Positions 49,634-58,959 are shown, counted from the stretch's first letter. The stretch: 64,000 nt of DNA from Arthrobacter sp. Soc17.1.1.1 (GCF_036867195.1 NZ_JBAJII010000001.1:434001-498000); one strand, 5' to 3'. The notes: generated by a model not told the origin, from the sequence alone. Translations and numbers: made by a program.

Positions 49634-50823
49634 CGGTCGAGGTCCTTCCGGGACAGCAGGCTGACGGTCATCGCTTCGATCGCGAGGAGGGGGGACACAT
49701 TGGTGCTGACGAGCCGCGTCCGGACCTCGTTGATCGCCTCGAGGCGCAGCAGGGTGTCCTCGGCGCTCTCACGGCGGGCGAACTCCTCGAGCTCCGGGCG
49801 CAGCGGCTCGTTCACGAGCGGCTGCCCCGTGGAGACCTGCAGCATCAGGACGTCACGGTAGAAGGAGATGAGGTCGGTCAGCGCGCGGTCGAAGTAGTCG
49901 TTCTTGGAGCGCTTCGCACGGCGGGTCTGGTCCTCCTCGAGGCGCCTGATCTGCGCCCGCAGGGACGGCGGCAGGGTGCCCGTCTCGGGGGCGCCGAGGG
50001 TGGCCAGGAGGGCGGCGCGCTCCTCGGCGTCGCGCTGCTCGAAGGAGCTCTGCGCCTCCGCCTCGGCGAGCTTCACGAGGTCGGCGGCGGCGCGCATGGC
50101 CCCGGCCACGGAGCGCAGGGTCAGCGGGAGCCGGACGATCTGGTTGCGGCGCTCCCGGGCGCCGTCGTCGGTCGCGAGGCGCTTCGCCACGCCGATGTGG
50201 CTCTGCGCGGCGCGCGCGGCCGCCTCCGCCGTCGCAGGGTCGATGCCGTCCCGTGCCACGAGCAGGTCGGCGACGTCCTGGACGGGCGGGAGCCGGAGGC
50301 CCACGGACCGGCAGCGCGAACGGATGGTCACGAGGACGTCACCCGGGCTGGGCGCGCAGAGCAGCCAGATGGTGCGCGGCGGGGGTTCCTCAATGGCCTT
50401 GAGCAGCACGTTGGTGCTGCGTTCCTGCATGCGGTCGGCGTCCTCGACGACGATGATGCGCCACCGGCCCGTGGACGGCTTGTCCTGCGCCTTGCGGACG
50501 AGCTCGCGGGCCTCGTCGATGCTGATGGTCACCTTCTCGGTGGTGACGTTGGTGAGGTCGGCGTGGGTCCCGGCGAGGACGGTGCGGCAGGCCTTGCACG
50601 TCCCGCAGCCGCGCTCGGTCAGGGCCTCCCGCTCGCAGAGCAGAGCAGCGGCGAACGCCCGGGCGGCGTTGGAGCGCCCGGAGCCGGGCGGGCCGGTGAA
50701 GAGCCAGGCGTGCGTGGGGGCGCCGGACTCGGCGGCACGGCGCAGCTGCTCCACCACCTGCTCCTGGCCGCGCAGCTCGGCCCATACGCCGGTGGCGGGC
50801 AGGCTGTGCGTGACGGCACTCAT
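49630..50823 (-). CDS. holB: DNA polymerase III delta-prime subunit HolB
   Basis: A 397-residue clamp-loader subunit. The ATPase fold has a degenerate P-loop (FTGPPGSGRSNAARAFAA, with Arg in place of Lys, usual for delta-prime). Four zinc cysteines are in CEREALTERGCGTCKACRTV, and IIVVEDADRMQERSTNVLLK, KAIEEPPPRTIWLLC and IRSRCRSVGL are clear clamp-loader motifs. It overlaps tmk by four bases (ATGA), so the two are coupled. Confidence 0.96.
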   Translation of the reverse strand: MSAVTHSLPATGVWAELRGQEQVVEQLRRAAESGAPTHAWLFTGPPGSGRSNAARAFAAALLCEREALTERGCGTCKACRTVLAGTHADLTNVTTEKVTISIDEARELVRKAQDKPSTGRWRIIVVEDADRMQERSTNVLLKAIEEPPPRTIWLLCAPSPGDVLVTIRSRCRSVGLRLPPVQDVADLLVARDGIDPATAEAAARAAQSHIGVAKRLATDDGARERRNQIVRLPLTLRSVAGAMRAAADLVKLAEAEAQSSFEQRDAEERAALLATLGAPETGTLPPSLRAQIRRLEEDQTRRAKRSKNDYFDRALTDLISFYRDVLMLQVSTGQPLVNEPLRPELEEFARRESAEDTLLRLEAINEVRTRLVSTNVSPLLAIEAMTVSLLSRKDLDR

Positions 50824-51467
50824 GCGGGCACCCGCGCGAGGGCCTCCAGGATGGCCCCGTGCAGCTCCTCCGGCGTGCCTGACGCGCCCAGTACCAGGTA
50901 TCGTTCCGGCGCCTGGCGTGCGAGGTCCAGGAAGGCCGCCCGGATGTCCGCGTGGAAGCCGTCGGGTTCGGACTCGAGGCGGTCCTCGGGTACCGGGCCC
51001 GCGGTGCGCCGACTCCGGCCCTCCGCGGGCTCCACGTCGAGCAGGACGGTGAGATCGGGGCGGAGGCCCTCGGTGGCCCAGAGGTTCACGTCGAGGACGG
51101 CCTGCGCACCGAGTCCGCGGCCGGCGCCCTGGTAGGCGACGGAGGAGTCGATGTAGCGGTCGCACACCACGACGTCGCCGCGCCGCAGGGCGGGCAGGAT
51201 CACCTGCTGCACGTGGGCCGCCCGGGAGGCGGCGAACAGGAGGGCCTCGGTGCGCGCATCGATCTCGCCGTGGCCGTGCTCGAGGACGAGCGAGCGGAGC
51301 GTCTCCCCGATCGGGGTGCCGCCCGGCTCCCGCGTGCGGACCGCCCGGCGGCCGGAGGCCTCGAGGGCCCGGCAGAGCATGGCCGCCTGGGTGGACTTGC
51401 CGGCGCCGTCGCCGCCCTCGAGGGCGACGAAGAGCCCGGGGAGTCCGTGCGGGAGGGGAAAGGTCAC
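50820..51467 (-). CDS. tmk: Thymidylate kinase
   Basis: A 215-residue enzyme with the P-loop GGDGAGKST at about residues 18-26, the DRX motif VVCDRYIDSSVAYQGAGRGL and thymidylate-binding RTREPGGTPIGE. The LID region is rich in arginine (GRSRRTAGPVPEDRLES). It phosphorylates dTMP to dTDP. Pairing with holB is conserved in many bacteria. Confidence 0.97.
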   Translation of the reverse strand: MTFPLPHGLPGLFVALEGGDGAGKSTQAAMLCRALEASGRRAVRTREPGGTPIGETLRSLVLEHGHGEIDARTEALLFAASRAAHVQQVILPALRRGDVVVCDRYIDSSVAYQGAGRGLGAQAVLDVNLWATEGLRPDLTVLLDVEPAEGRSRRTAGPVPEDRLESEPDGFHADIRAAFLDLARQAPERYLVLGASGTPEELHGAILEALARVPA

Positions 51468-51549
51468 GGACTCAGCCTACCGAGTGGCGGCGACCTTGTG
51501 TCCGGGTAACACTTGCGGGCGCGATCGGCCGCCGGGCTAGGCTCGGAGG

Positions 51550-52776
51550 ATGGCATCCGAGCGGTCCGACCTCGCCCCCGACACCCTCACCGTCGCCGCG
51601 GGGCGTCCTTCCCGCGAGCACGACGCACCCGTCAACGCGCCGATCGTCCTCACGACGACCTACCACGAGACGCGCGCGCCCCGGCCGGGCGACCGCATCT
51701 ACGCCCGTGGTTCGAACCCCACGTGGGACCCCTTCGAGGATGCGCTCGGCGCCCTCGAGGGGGCGGACCTCCCGGCGCTCGTCTTCGCCTCGGGCCTCGG
51801 CGCCGCCGCCGCCGCGCTCTCGCTCGTGCCGTCGGGCGGAGCGGTCCTCATGCCGCGCCACGCCTACGCCGGCTCGCTCAGCCTCGCCGCCGACCTCGCC
51901 GCCCAGGGCCGCTTCGAACTGCACGTCGTCGATGTCGCGGACACCGACGCCGTCCTCGCCGAACTCGCCGGCCTCGCTGCGCGGTTCGACGCCGGGCACC
52001 TCATGCTGTGGCTCGAGAGCCCCACCAACCCGATGCTCGAGGTCGCCGAGCTGGCCGTCCTGACCGACGCCGCCCACGCGGCGGGCGCCGTCGTCGTCGC
52101 CGACAACACCTTCAACACGCCCATCGTGCACCGCCCGCTGGAGGCCGGCGTCGACGTCGTCCTGCACTCCGTCACCAAGTGGCTGGCAGGTCACTCCGAC
52201 GTGGTCCTCGGGGCGCTCGTGACGTCCGACGCCGTACGGCGCGAGCGCCTCCTGGCACACCGGACGCTGCACGGCGCGATCGCGGGACCGTTTGAGGTGT
52301 GGCTCGCCCTGCGGGGACTGCGCACCCTCGCCCTGCGCATGGAACGGAGCCAGGGCACGGCGCTGGCGCTCGCGCACCGCCTCGCCGAGCATCCCGCCGT
52401 GCGCCGCGTGCGGTACCCGGGCCTGCCCTCGGACCCCGGCCACGAGCGCGCGGCCGCCCAGTTCACCGGCTTCGGCGGGATCGTCAGCATCGAACTCGAC
52501 GACGTCGCCACGGCGGACGCGCTCGTCGCCGCCGTCCGGCTGTGGCTCCCCGCCACCTCCCTCGGGGGCGTCGAATCGCTCGTGGAGCGGCGTCGGCGCC
52601 AGCCCGCCGAACCGCAGACGGTGCCCGAGGCACTCGTCCGCCTGTCCGTCGGCATCGAGAACCCCGAGGACCTCTGGGCGGACCTCGACCAGGCGCTCCA
52701 CCGGGCGACCGGCCATGGGGCCTCGCCGGTGCCCGCTGCGTCCCGTGCATCCCGGGAGGCGGGCCAGCTAAGCTGA
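51550..52776 (+). CDS. Cys/Met metabolism PLP-dependent enzyme (cystathionine gamma-synthase-like)
   Basis: A 408-residue fold-type I enzyme: PVNAPIVLTTTYHETRAPRP, YARGSNPTWDPFEDALGALE, ASGLGAAAAALSLVPSGGAV and the PLP lysine Lys210 in VVLHSVTKWLAGHSDVVLGA. The C-terminal part has SLGGVESLVERRRRQP and VRLSVGIENPEDLWADLDQA. It acts on cystathionine or a related sulfur amino acid substrate; gamma-synthase versus lyase activity cannot be decided from sequence alone. The start is an ATG at 51550. Confidence 0.93.
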   Translation: MASERSDLAPDTLTVAAGRPSREHDAPVNAPIVLTTTYHETRAPRPGDRIYARGSNPTWDPFEDALGALEGADLPALVFASGLGAAAAALSLVPSGGAVLMPRHAYAGSLSLAADLAAQGRFELHVVDVADTDAVLAELAGLAARFDAGHLMLWLESPTNPMLEVAELAVLTDAAHAAGAVVVADNTFNTPIVHRPLEAGVDVVLHSVTKWLAGHSDVVLGALVTSDAVRRERLLAHRTLHGAIAGPFEVWLALRGLRTLALRMERSQGTALALAHRLAEHPAVRRVRYPGLPSDPGHERAAAQFTGFGGIVSIELDDVATADALVAAVRLWLPATSLGGVESLVERRRRQPAEPQTVPEALVRLSVGIENPEDLWADLDQALHRATGHGASPVPAASRASREAGQLS

Positions 52777-52780
52777 ACGC

Positions 52781-53110
52781 GTGTACCTCGTCCTCCTGAT
52801 CCAGCAATACCTGTACCTCGCGCTCGGCTTCGTGGCCCTGGGGATCGAGGTGTGGGCCCTCACCGACTGCGTGCGACGCCCCGGGACGGCCTTCGAGGCC
52901 GCCTTCAAGCGGACCAAGGGGTTCTGGCTGGCCCTCACGGCCGGTGCCGTCGTCGTCGGCCTGCTGTCCACGCTGAGCAGCCGGGGCGGCTTCAACCTCT
53001 TCCAGCTCGTTGCCATCATCGCGGCGTGCGTCTACCTCGCCGACGTGAAGCCGGCCGTCAGCCAGACCTCGGGTCGCGGCGGCAGCAGCGGTCCCTACGG
53101 CCCCTGGTAG
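52781..53110 (+). CDS. DUF2516-family membrane protein
   Basis: A 109-residue protein with helices at about residues 3-28 (LLIQQYLYLALGFVALGIEV), 45-65 (GFWLALTAGAVVVGLLSTLS) and 70-88. The segment ALTDCVRRPGTAFEAAFKRT between the first helices is the DUF2516 signature. The C-terminus is Gly/Ser/Pro-rich. The GTG start follows the upstream stop by four bases. Function unknown. Confidence 0.9.
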   Translation: MYLVLLIQQYLYLALGFVALGIEVWALTDCVRRPGTAFEAAFKRTKGFWLALTAGAVVVGLLSTLSSRGGFNLFQLVAIIAACVYLADVKPAVSQTSGRGGSSGPYGPW

Positions 53111-53922
53111 CCGCCGTTCGTCGGGCCCGGCCGCACGGCCTCCCAGGCGACGGTGACCTCGCCGAGCCGCCACCGGGACGGACCGTCCAGCAAGGGCCAC
53201 CCGTCCGCCTTCAGGGCGGCGCACGCCGCCGTCCAGCGCTGCCGGTTGCCGAACGAGGCGAGTGCCGCGGCGTCGAGCCAGGCCTTGTCCAGCGCGCGGA
53301 GATACGCGTGGACGCGCTCACCGGGCACGTTCCGGTGGATCAGCGCCTTGGGCAGCCGCTCCGCCACGTCGGAGGGCAGCGCGAACGCACCGAAGCGCAG
53401 CGACACACTCAGTGAGACCGGTCCGTCGCTGTCGAGCGTGGCCCAGGTGGCACGGCGCCCGATCTCGTCGCACGTGCCGTCGATGAACACGCCGCCGGGG
53501 GCCAGCCGGCGGCGCACCTCGTCCCAGTAGGCGGCGTACTCGTCCTCGTCGTACTGCCGCAGCACGTTGAAGGCGCGCACGACCACCGGCCGCCGGCCGT
53601 CCAGCGGCAGCTCGAAGCCGCCCTGCCGGAAGTCGAGGCCGGGGCGGGCGAGCGGTGCCGCGGCGGCCACCCGAGCGGGGTCGATCTCGATGCCGACCAC
53701 CTCGACGTCGGGGCGCACGGACCGCAGGCGTGTGAACAGCTCGACGGCGGTGACCGGGGCAGCCCCGTAGCCGAGGTCCACGACGAGCGGGTCCGCGGCG
53801 CGGCGGAGGCGGTGGCCCTGGGGCCCCACGAGCCAGCGGTCCATCCGGCGCAGGCGGTTCGGGGCGGTGGTGCCGCGGGTGATGGTCCCGAGAGGTTTCG
53901 GGGGACGTCGACGCGGAGGCAC
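53095..53922 (-). CDS. Class I SAM-dependent methyltransferase-like protein
   Basis: A 275-residue protein with a Rossmann-type motif I-like region ADPLVVDLGYGAAPVTAVEL, acidic loop VEVVGIEIDPARVAAAAPLA and a later WDEVRRRLAPGGVFIDGTCD. A Pro/Arg-rich N-terminus precedes RLRRMDRWLVGPQGHRLRRA. Substrate unknown; the family is often encoded next to DUF2516 and phosphoglycerate mutase in actinobacteria. It overlaps DUF2516 by 16 bases, convergent. Confidence 0.8.
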   Translation of the reverse strand: MPPRRRPPKPLGTITRGTTAPNRLRRMDRWLVGPQGHRLRRAADPLVVDLGYGAAPVTAVELFTRLRSVRPDVEVVGIEIDPARVAAAAPLARPGLDFRQGGFELPLDGRRPVVVRAFNVLRQYDEDEYAAYWDEVRRRLAPGGVFIDGTCDEIGRRATWATLDSDGPVSLSVSLRFGAFALPSDVAERLPKALIHRNVPGERVHAYLRALDKAWLDAAALASFGNRQRWTAACAALKADGWPLLDGPSRWRLGEVTVAWEAVRPGPTNGGYQGP

Positions 53923-54043
53923 CCATCAAGGGTAGGGCACCCCGGACGCGCCGCTCGGCACGGCCGCGGACGCCCGTCCCGCAGCCATCGTCATACGTCG
54001 CCCGCGCATGACCTCCGGCAGTGCCATACGGCAGACTGGGACC

Positions 54044-54790
54044 ATGACCTACACACTGATCCTGCTGCGCCATGGGCAGAGCGAATGGAACGAGAAGAAC
54101 CTCTTCACCGGCTGGGTGGACGTCGCCCTCACGGAGAAGGGCCGCGAGGAAGCCACCCGCGGCGGACACCTGCTGACCGAGGCCGGCATCCTTCCCGACA
54201 TCGTCTACACGTCCCGGCAGAAGCGCGCCATCATCACCGCGAATCTCGCACTCGAGGCCGCCGACCGCAGCTGGATCGACGTCAAGCGCAACTGGCGGCT
54301 CAACGAGCGCCACTACGGCGCGCTGCAGGGCAAGGACAAGGCCCAGACCCTCGCGGAGTTCGGCGAGGAGCAGTTCATGGAATGGCGCCGGTCCTACGAC
54401 ACCCCGCCGCCGCCGCTCGACGACGCCAGCGAGTTCTCGCAGGCCGGCGACCCGCGCTATGCGGACCTCGGCGACGCCGTCCCCCGCACCGAATGCCTGA
54501 AGGACGTCCTCGACCGCTTCCTGCCGTACTGGGAGTCCGACATCACGGTGGACATCAAGGCCGGCAGGACCGTCCTGATCGCCGCCCACGGCAACTCGCT
54601 GCGCGCCCTCGTGAAGCACCTCGACGGCATCAGCGACAGGGACATCGCCTCGCTGAACATCCCCACGGGCATCCCGCTCGTCTACGAGCTGGATGAGGAC
54701 CTCAAGCCCGTGAAGGCAGGCGGCACCTACCTCGACGCCGATGCCGCGGCCGCTGCCATCGAGGCGGTCGCGAACCAGGGCAAGCACTAG
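54044..54790 (+). CDS. gpmA: 2,3-bisphosphoglycerate-dependent phosphoglycerate mutase
   Basis: A 248-residue dPGM-type enzyme: phosphoacceptor His10 in [54 protein letters not shown] and second His in [19 protein letters not shown]. It interconverts 3- and 2-phosphoglycerate in glycolysis. The ATG at 54044 has no strong Shine-Dalgarno; the in-frame start at 54008 would add 12 residues. It is convergent with phoU across a strong hairpin. Confidence 0.96.
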   Translation: MTYTLILLRHGQSEWNEKNLFTGWVDVALTEKGREEATRGGHLLTEAGILPDIVYTSRQKRAIITANLALEAADRSWIDVKRNWRLNERHYGALQGKDKAQTLAEFGEEQFMEWRRSYDTPPPPLDDASEFSQAGDPRYADLGDAVPRTECLKDVLDRFLPYWESDITVDIKAGRTVLIAAHGNSLRALVKHLDGISDRDIASLNIPTGIPLVYELDEDLKPVKAGGTYLDADAAAAAIEAVANQGKH

Positions 54791-54802
54791 CTGCCACGGC
54801 AG

Positions 54803-54849
54803 GAACAGGAACGACGGCGGACCCCGAGGGGCCGCCGTCGTTCCTGTTC
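54803..54849. terminator. Bidirectional terminator between gpm and phoU
   Basis: Perfect 18-bp arms (54803-54820 and 54832-54849, with GAACAGGAACGACGGCGG) surround ACCCCGAGGGG, whose CCCC/GGGG can extend the pairing. It is 12 bases past the gpm stop and 13 bases past the phoU end. Confidence 0.83.
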
Positions 54850-54862
54850 TACGGGGTGCGGG

Positions 54863-55522
54863 TCAGTTCAGCGGCGCGCTGGGCTGCCATTCGCCGGTGA
54901 CGAGGTAGGTGACCTTCCTGGCCACGGAGACCCCGTGATCGGCGAAACGCTCGTAGTAGCGGCTCGCGAGGGTCACGTCGACGGTCGTCGGCGCGGTCTC
55001 GTTCCAGTCCTCGGAGGCGACGGTCCTGAAGACGCCCGCGTGCAGTTCGTTGACGCGCGCGTTGGCCGCGTTGATCTCGTTGCTCAGGTCCAGGTTGCGC
55101 GTCTCCAGCAGCTCGGTGACCTTCGCCGCGATCTGCACGTCGAGTGCGGCGAGTTCGTCGAAGGTGGGCCGGATGCTCTCTGGGATGACGTTCGCGGGGA
55201 ACCGCAGGCGTGCGAGCTGCGCCACGTGCCGGGCGAGGTCCCCCATGCGCTCCAGCGACGCGCTCATCCGCAGCGCGCCGACGATCATGCGGAGGTCGGA
55301 TGCCACGGGCCCCTGCAGGGCGAGGATGTCGATCGCGCGCTCATCGAGGGAGTTCTGGAGGAAGTCGATCCGCGCGTCGGCGGCGATGACCTCCTGCGCG
55401 AGCTCGGTGTCGGCCCCCTGGAAGGCGCTGTTGGCCTTCTGGATCGCTTCGGAGACGAGCTGCGAGATCTCGATCAGCTCCTCCCCGATCTGATGGAGCT
55501 CGGCCTGGAATACCTTACGCAC
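54863..55522 (-). CDS. phoU: Phosphate transport system regulator PhoU
   Basis: A 219-residue protein with two repeated three-helix PhoU units: VRKVFQAELHQIGEELIEIS at the start, ELAQEVIAADARIDFLQNSL, then LRMIVGALRMSASLERMGDL and the second half ending YYERFADHGVSVARKVTYLV. The R-M-G-D and R-F-AD-H patterns are the conserved metal-binding repeats. It restrains the SenX3-RegX3 response when phosphate is plentiful. The GTG at 55522 has GAAGGA about eight bases upstream; 55585 is an in-frame alternative. It is divergent from senX3. Confidence 0.95.
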   Translation of the reverse strand: MRKVFQAELHQIGEELIEISQLVSEAIQKANSAFQGADTELAQEVIAADARIDFLQNSLDERAIDILALQGPVASDLRMIVGALRMSASLERMGDLARHVAQLARLRFPANVIPESIRPTFDELAALDVQIAAKVTELLETRNLDLSNEINAANARVNELHAGVFRTVASEDWNETAPTTVDVTLASRYYERFADHGVSVARKVTYLVTGEWQPSAPLN

Positions 55523-55587
55523 GGAGGCGTCCTTCCCACTTCGTCTGGTCCAACGGTGCACTTCCGGTCGAGCCTTCCAGCCCACGG

Positions 55588-55627
55588 TGAACTGATGCTC
55601 CGCTTTGTGTGAACGTTAGTTGAACCA
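55588..55627 (-). promoter_or_regulatory. PHO-box-like repeat between phoU and senX3
   Basis: TGAAC occurs at 55588, 55610 and 55621, spaced 22 and 11 bases. On the phoU strand the last two read GGTTCAACTAAC then GTTCACAC, an 11-bp direct repeat with the GTTCA core of actinobacterial PHO boxes. It lies 88-100 bases upstream of the phoU start and 55 bases from senX3, so it may control both. Confidence 0.6.
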
Positions 55628-55680
55628 CCGGTCCATTGCCACCGGATGGCAGGGGACCGGGAAACCGCAGCGCATAAGCT

Positions 55681-56922
55681 ATGACCGTGGACCCCCTTCT
55701 CCTGACGCTCGTGGCCGGGCTGGTCGGCCTGGCCCTCGGTGTGAGCGGCATGGCGGCGTTCCGCGCCAGCGAGGCCCAGCGGGTCCGGCTCCTCTACGAG
55801 GACGAGCCGTCGCTGCCCGACGGCGCCGCCGAGGTCCTGTCCATCATCGGCCGTGCGTACGTGATCGTGGACGCGATCGACGGCGTCGTCCGGGCCAGTC
55901 CGGCCGCCTACGCGTTCGGGCTGGTACGCGGTCACACCGTGGTGCACTCCGAACTCCTCGACCTGACGGCCCGCGTCCGGCGCGACGGCGTGATCGAGCA
56001 GCAGCAGCTCGAGCTCCCCCGGGGGCCGTTCGGCCAAGGCACGATCGTGGTGCAGGTCCGGGTGGCGGCCCTGGGCGCCGAGTACATCCTGATCCTCGCG
56101 GACGACCGCACGGAGATCACCCGCAGCGAGGAGATCCGCAACGACTTCGTGGCGAACGTCTCGCACGAGCTGAAGACGCCGGTGGGTGCCATCTCCCTCC
56201 TCGCCGAGGCCATAGACGATGCCGCCGAGGACGAGGTGGCGGTCCGCCGCTTCGCGCAGCGCATGCACAAGGAGTCCGGGCGCCTGTCGGCACTCGTGCA
56301 GGACATCATCGAGCTCTCCCGCCTGCAGGGCGCCGACGTCGTGCGCCGCGGCAAGGCCGTGGACGTGAACTCGGTCATCGCGGAGGCCGTGGACCGCAAC
56401 AAGCTCCCCGCGGAGAGCAAGCAGATCGACATCGTCGTCGGCGGTTCCGCTCCCACGCCGGTGTACGGTGACCGCGACCTCCTCATGACGGCCTTCCGCA
56501 ACCTCATCGACAACGCCATCCGCTACTCGCCCGAGGGCACGCGGGTGGGAGTGGGCGTGCGGTCGCGGGACGGCCTCGTGCAGGTGTCGGTCACCGACCA
56601 GGGCTCGGGCATCACGCCCGAGGAGCAGGAGCGCATCTTCGAGCGGTTCTACCGCATCGACGCCGCCCGTTCACGCCAGACCGGCGGCACGGGCCTCGGC
56701 CTCAGCATCGTCAAGCACGTGGTCTCGAACCACGGCGGCGAGGTGACGGTGTGGTCGCAGGCCGGGCAGGGCAGCACGTTCACGGTCCGCCTGCCGGAGA
56801 TGGAGGGGACGTCGGAGGACGACGCCCCGTCCGCCGCGGACGGAGCGACGACGCAGGGCGCCGACAGGAAGTCGGCGAGGAAGGGCAGCACCGCTGTCCA
56901 TGAGCAGGGAGTCAAGGCTTGA
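55681..56922 (+). CDS. senX3: Phosphate-sensing histidine kinase SenX3
   Basis: A 413-residue kinase: one or two N-terminal membrane helices (LLLTLVAGLVGLALGVSGMA), a PAS-like region, the DHp helix with phosphoacceptor His162 in VANVSHELKTPVGAISLLAE, and the HATPase domain with NLIDNAIRYSPEGTRV, DQGSGITPEEQERIFERFYR and GGTGLGLSIVKHV. The C-terminal 40 residues are low complexity. It pairs with RegX3 downstream (TTGA overlap) and with PhoU divergently. Confidence 0.96.
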   Translation: MTVDPLLLTLVAGLVGLALGVSGMAAFRASEAQRVRLLYEDEPSLPDGAAEVLSIIGRAYVIVDAIDGVVRASPAAYAFGLVRGHTVVHSELLDLTARVRRDGVIEQQQLELPRGPFGQGTIVVQVRVAALGAEYILILADDRTEITRSEEIRNDFVANVSHELKTPVGAISLLAEAIDDAAEDEVAVRRFAQRMHKESGRLSALVQDIIELSRLQGADVVRRGKAVDVNSVIAEAVDRNKLPAESKQIDIVVGGSAPTPVYGDRDLLMTAFRNLIDNAIRYSPEGTRVGVGVRSRDGLVQVSVTDQGSGITPEEQERIFERFYRIDAARSRQTGGTGLGLSIVKHVVSNHGGEVTVWSQAGQGSTFTVRLPEMEGTSEDDAPSAADGATTQGADRKSARKGSTAVHEQGVKA

Positions 56923-57599
56923 GCCGAATCATGATCGTCGAGGACGAGGAATCGTTCAGCGACCCGCTGTCCTACCTCCTCGGCAAGGAGGGCTTCGAGG
57001 TGTCCGTCGTGGACAACGGCCTCGACGCCATCACCGAGTTCGACCGCTCGGGCGCGGACCTCGTGCTGCTGGACCTCCAGCTGCCCGGGCTCTCCGGCAC
57101 CGAGGTGTGCCGCCAACTGCGCCAGCGCTCCAGCGTGCCGGTCATCATGCTGACGGCGAAGGACGCGGAGATCGACAAGGTGGTGGGCCTCGAGCTCGGC
57201 GCCGACGACTACGTGACCAAGCCGTACTCGTCCCGTGAACTCGTGGCACGCGTGCGTGCGGTGCTCCGGCGCCAGGGCGAGCCCGAGGAACTCATCGCCA
57301 ACACCATCCAGGCCGGGCCGGTCCGGATGGACATCGAACGCCACGTGGTGAGCGTCGACGGCGAGCAGGTGGCCCTGCCGCTCAAGGAGTTCGAGCTGCT
57401 CGAGATGCTGCTCCGGAACTCGGGCAGGGTCCTGACGCGCGGCCAGCTGATCGACCGCGTGTGGGGATCGGACTACGTGGGGGACACCAAGACCCTCGAC
57501 GTCCACGTGAAGCGGCTCCGCAGCAAGGTGGAGCCCGACCCCTCGAACCCGCGCTACCTCATCACCGTGCGCGGCCTCGGCTACAAGTACGAGCCCTAG
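56919..57599 (+). CDS. regX3: Phosphate-response regulator RegX3
   Basis: A 226-residue OmpR-family regulator: acidic pocket IVEDEESF, phosphoacceptor Asp52 in LVLLDLQLPG, Lys in DDYVTKPYSSRELVARVRAV, and a winged helix with LPLKEFELLEMLLRNSGRVL, RGQLIDRVWGSDYVGDTKTL and VHVKRLRSKVEPDPSNPRYL. The TTG start overlaps the senX3 stop (TTGA). It should bind 11-bp direct repeats such as those near phoU. Confidence 0.96.
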   Translation: MSRIMIVEDEESFSDPLSYLLGKEGFEVSVVDNGLDAITEFDRSGADLVLLDLQLPGLSGTEVCRQLRQRSSVPVIMLTAKDAEIDKVVGLELGADDYVTKPYSSRELVARVRAVLRRQGEPEELIANTIQAGPVRMDIERHVVSVDGEQVALPLKEFELLEMLLRNSGRVLTRGQLIDRVWGSDYVGDTKTLDVHVKRLRSKVEPDPSNPRYLITVRGLGYKYEP

Positions 57600-57619
57600 C
57601 GGCACCCGGCCCGGACACG

Positions 57620-57654
57620 GAACTGCCCGCCTCCGATCCCGGGGCGGGCAGTTC
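57620..57654. terminator. Terminator between regX3 and the convergent lipoprotein gene
   Basis: GAACTGCCCGCC (57620-57631) pairs perfectly with GGCGGGCAGTTC (57643-57654), 20 bases past the regX3 stop. No T-tract follows on the plus strand. Confidence 0.75.
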
Positions 57655-57675
57655 GCGTGCGTGGGGGAGGCGGGG

Positions 57676-58203
57676 CTACTCGCCCTCCGCCTCCTCGGTC
57701 GCGGCGGGCTCGCTCGGCCGCGGCGTGTAGCCGCCGGGGACGTACTCGCGGTACTCCTCGAGGGTCCCGTCGAGGACCGGCACCTCGAAGACGGCCTGCT
57801 CGCCCTCGACGTCGAACTCGACGTCGATGAGGGAGCCCGGGATGTCCTCGAGCCCCTCGAGCGTGCCGTCGTCCGAGGACTCCTCCTCGAACCTGAACTG
57901 GCCCTGACCGTCGATGGTCACCTCGGTCGCGGCGCCGCCGGCCTGGATGGAGAGTGTCACGGGGTCGTCGCTCGTGTTGAACACGGTGCCGATCAGCCGT
58001 CCGGCCGTCTCGTCGTCGCGACCGACGATCAGGATGTTGCGCAGGAGCACCGGCCCGAGATCCTTCACGATGCCGTCGGACGCCGCGTACGGCGTCGTCG
58101 TCGACTGATCCGTGGTGAAGCTGCAGCCGGAGACGCCCAGCGTCAGCAGTACGGCGCCTGCAGCAACGGCCTGCTGCACTCGGTTCTTCGGTGCACTATT
58201 CAC
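57676..58203 (-). CDS. Conserved actinobacterial lipoprotein (175 aa)
   Basis: A lipoprotein with lipobox LGVSGC near residue 27 after a hydrophobic stretch (VAAGAVLLTLGVSGC). The mature part (LGPVLLRNILIVGRDDETAG, then GTVFNTSDDPVTLSIQAGGA) resembles a small immunoglobulin-like fold. The C-terminus is acidic. It is convergent with regX3 and divergent from carD. Homologues are common in this position in related actinobacteria; function unknown. Confidence 0.75.
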   Translation of the reverse strand: MNSAPKNRVQQAVAAGAVLLTLGVSGCSFTTDQSTTTPYAASDGIVKDLGPVLLRNILIVGRDDETAGRLIGTVFNTSDDPVTLSIQAGGAATEVTIDGQGQFRFEEESSDDGTLEGLEDIPGSLIDVEFDVEGEQAVFEVPVLDGTLEEYREYVPGGYTPRPSEPAATEEAEGE

Positions 58204-58459
58204 AGCACAAACTCCTGGGGTTCAACAGGTGGGACCGGTGGGTGATCCGGAGCGGACGTACTCAACAGACTATCGGCAACGCCGTCGAATCGTGGTGTCG
58301 GTTTACCTGATGCGCAGTGGTCCGGATCACTAAAACCCCCTGCCGTCAAGGGGCGAATCATAGTTCTTTGTGCTTGTTCCGGCCGCCTGACCTGCGAAAA
58401 CGCGGCATCGGCGTGTCGTTACCGTGATAAACTGGTTCCCGGGAAAGGGGAAAGTCCAC

Positions 58460-58942
58460 ATGGTTTTTGAGGTCGGCGAAACAGTTGTTTACCCTCACCA
58501 CGGCGCAGCGAAGATCGAGGAGATCAAGATGCGCGTCATCAAGGGCGAAGAGAAGATGTATCTCAAGCTCAAGGTGGCACAGGGTGATCTGACGATAGAA
58601 GTACCAGCAGAGAACGTTGACCTCGTAGGGGTTCGCGACGTGGTGGGCAAGGAGGGCCTCGAGCATGTGTTCGACGTCCTGCGGGCCGAATTCACGGAAG
58701 AGCCCACCAACTGGTCGCGCCGCTACAAGGCGAACCTCGAGAAGCTCGCCTCCGGCGATGTCATCAAGGTCGCCGAGGTAGTACGTGACCTGTGGCGCCG
58801 CGACCACGACCGCGGCCTGTCCGCCGGCGAGAAGAGGATGCTCGCGAAAGCGCGCCAGATCCTCATCTCCGAGCTGGCACTCGCGGAGAAGACCGACGAA
58901 GAGAAGGCTGCAAGCGTTCTCGACGACGTCCTCGCCTCCTAG
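58460..58942 (+). CDS. carD: RNA polymerase-binding regulator CarD
   Basis: A 160-residue protein: [20 protein letters not shown], the N-terminal RNAP-interacting domain, followed by [20 protein letters not shown] and the DNA-binding helical domain with [20 protein letters not shown] and [19 protein letters not shown]. CarD stabilises the open promoter complex and is essential in mycobacteria. The ATG at 58460 has GGGAAAGGGGAAAG upstream; TAAACT at 58428-58433 could be a -10. Confidence 0.97.
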   Translation: MVFEVGETVVYPHHGAAKIEEIKMRVIKGEEKMYLKLKVAQGDLTIEVPAENVDLVGVRDVVGKEGLEHVFDVLRAEFTEEPTNWSRRYKANLEKLASGDVIKVAEVVRDLWRRDHDRGLSAGEKRMLAKARQILISELALAEKTDEEKAASVLDDVLAS

Positions 58943-58959
58943 GAGACGACGGCGGAGCG

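Noticed and set aside
58271..58305. A fifth CCGATAGTC on the minus strand upstream of the lipoprotein gene
   Set aside because: There is no TAAC-like element at the 16/17-base spacing (ACCA is there instead; TAAA is 25 bases away), and the gene is not flagellar.
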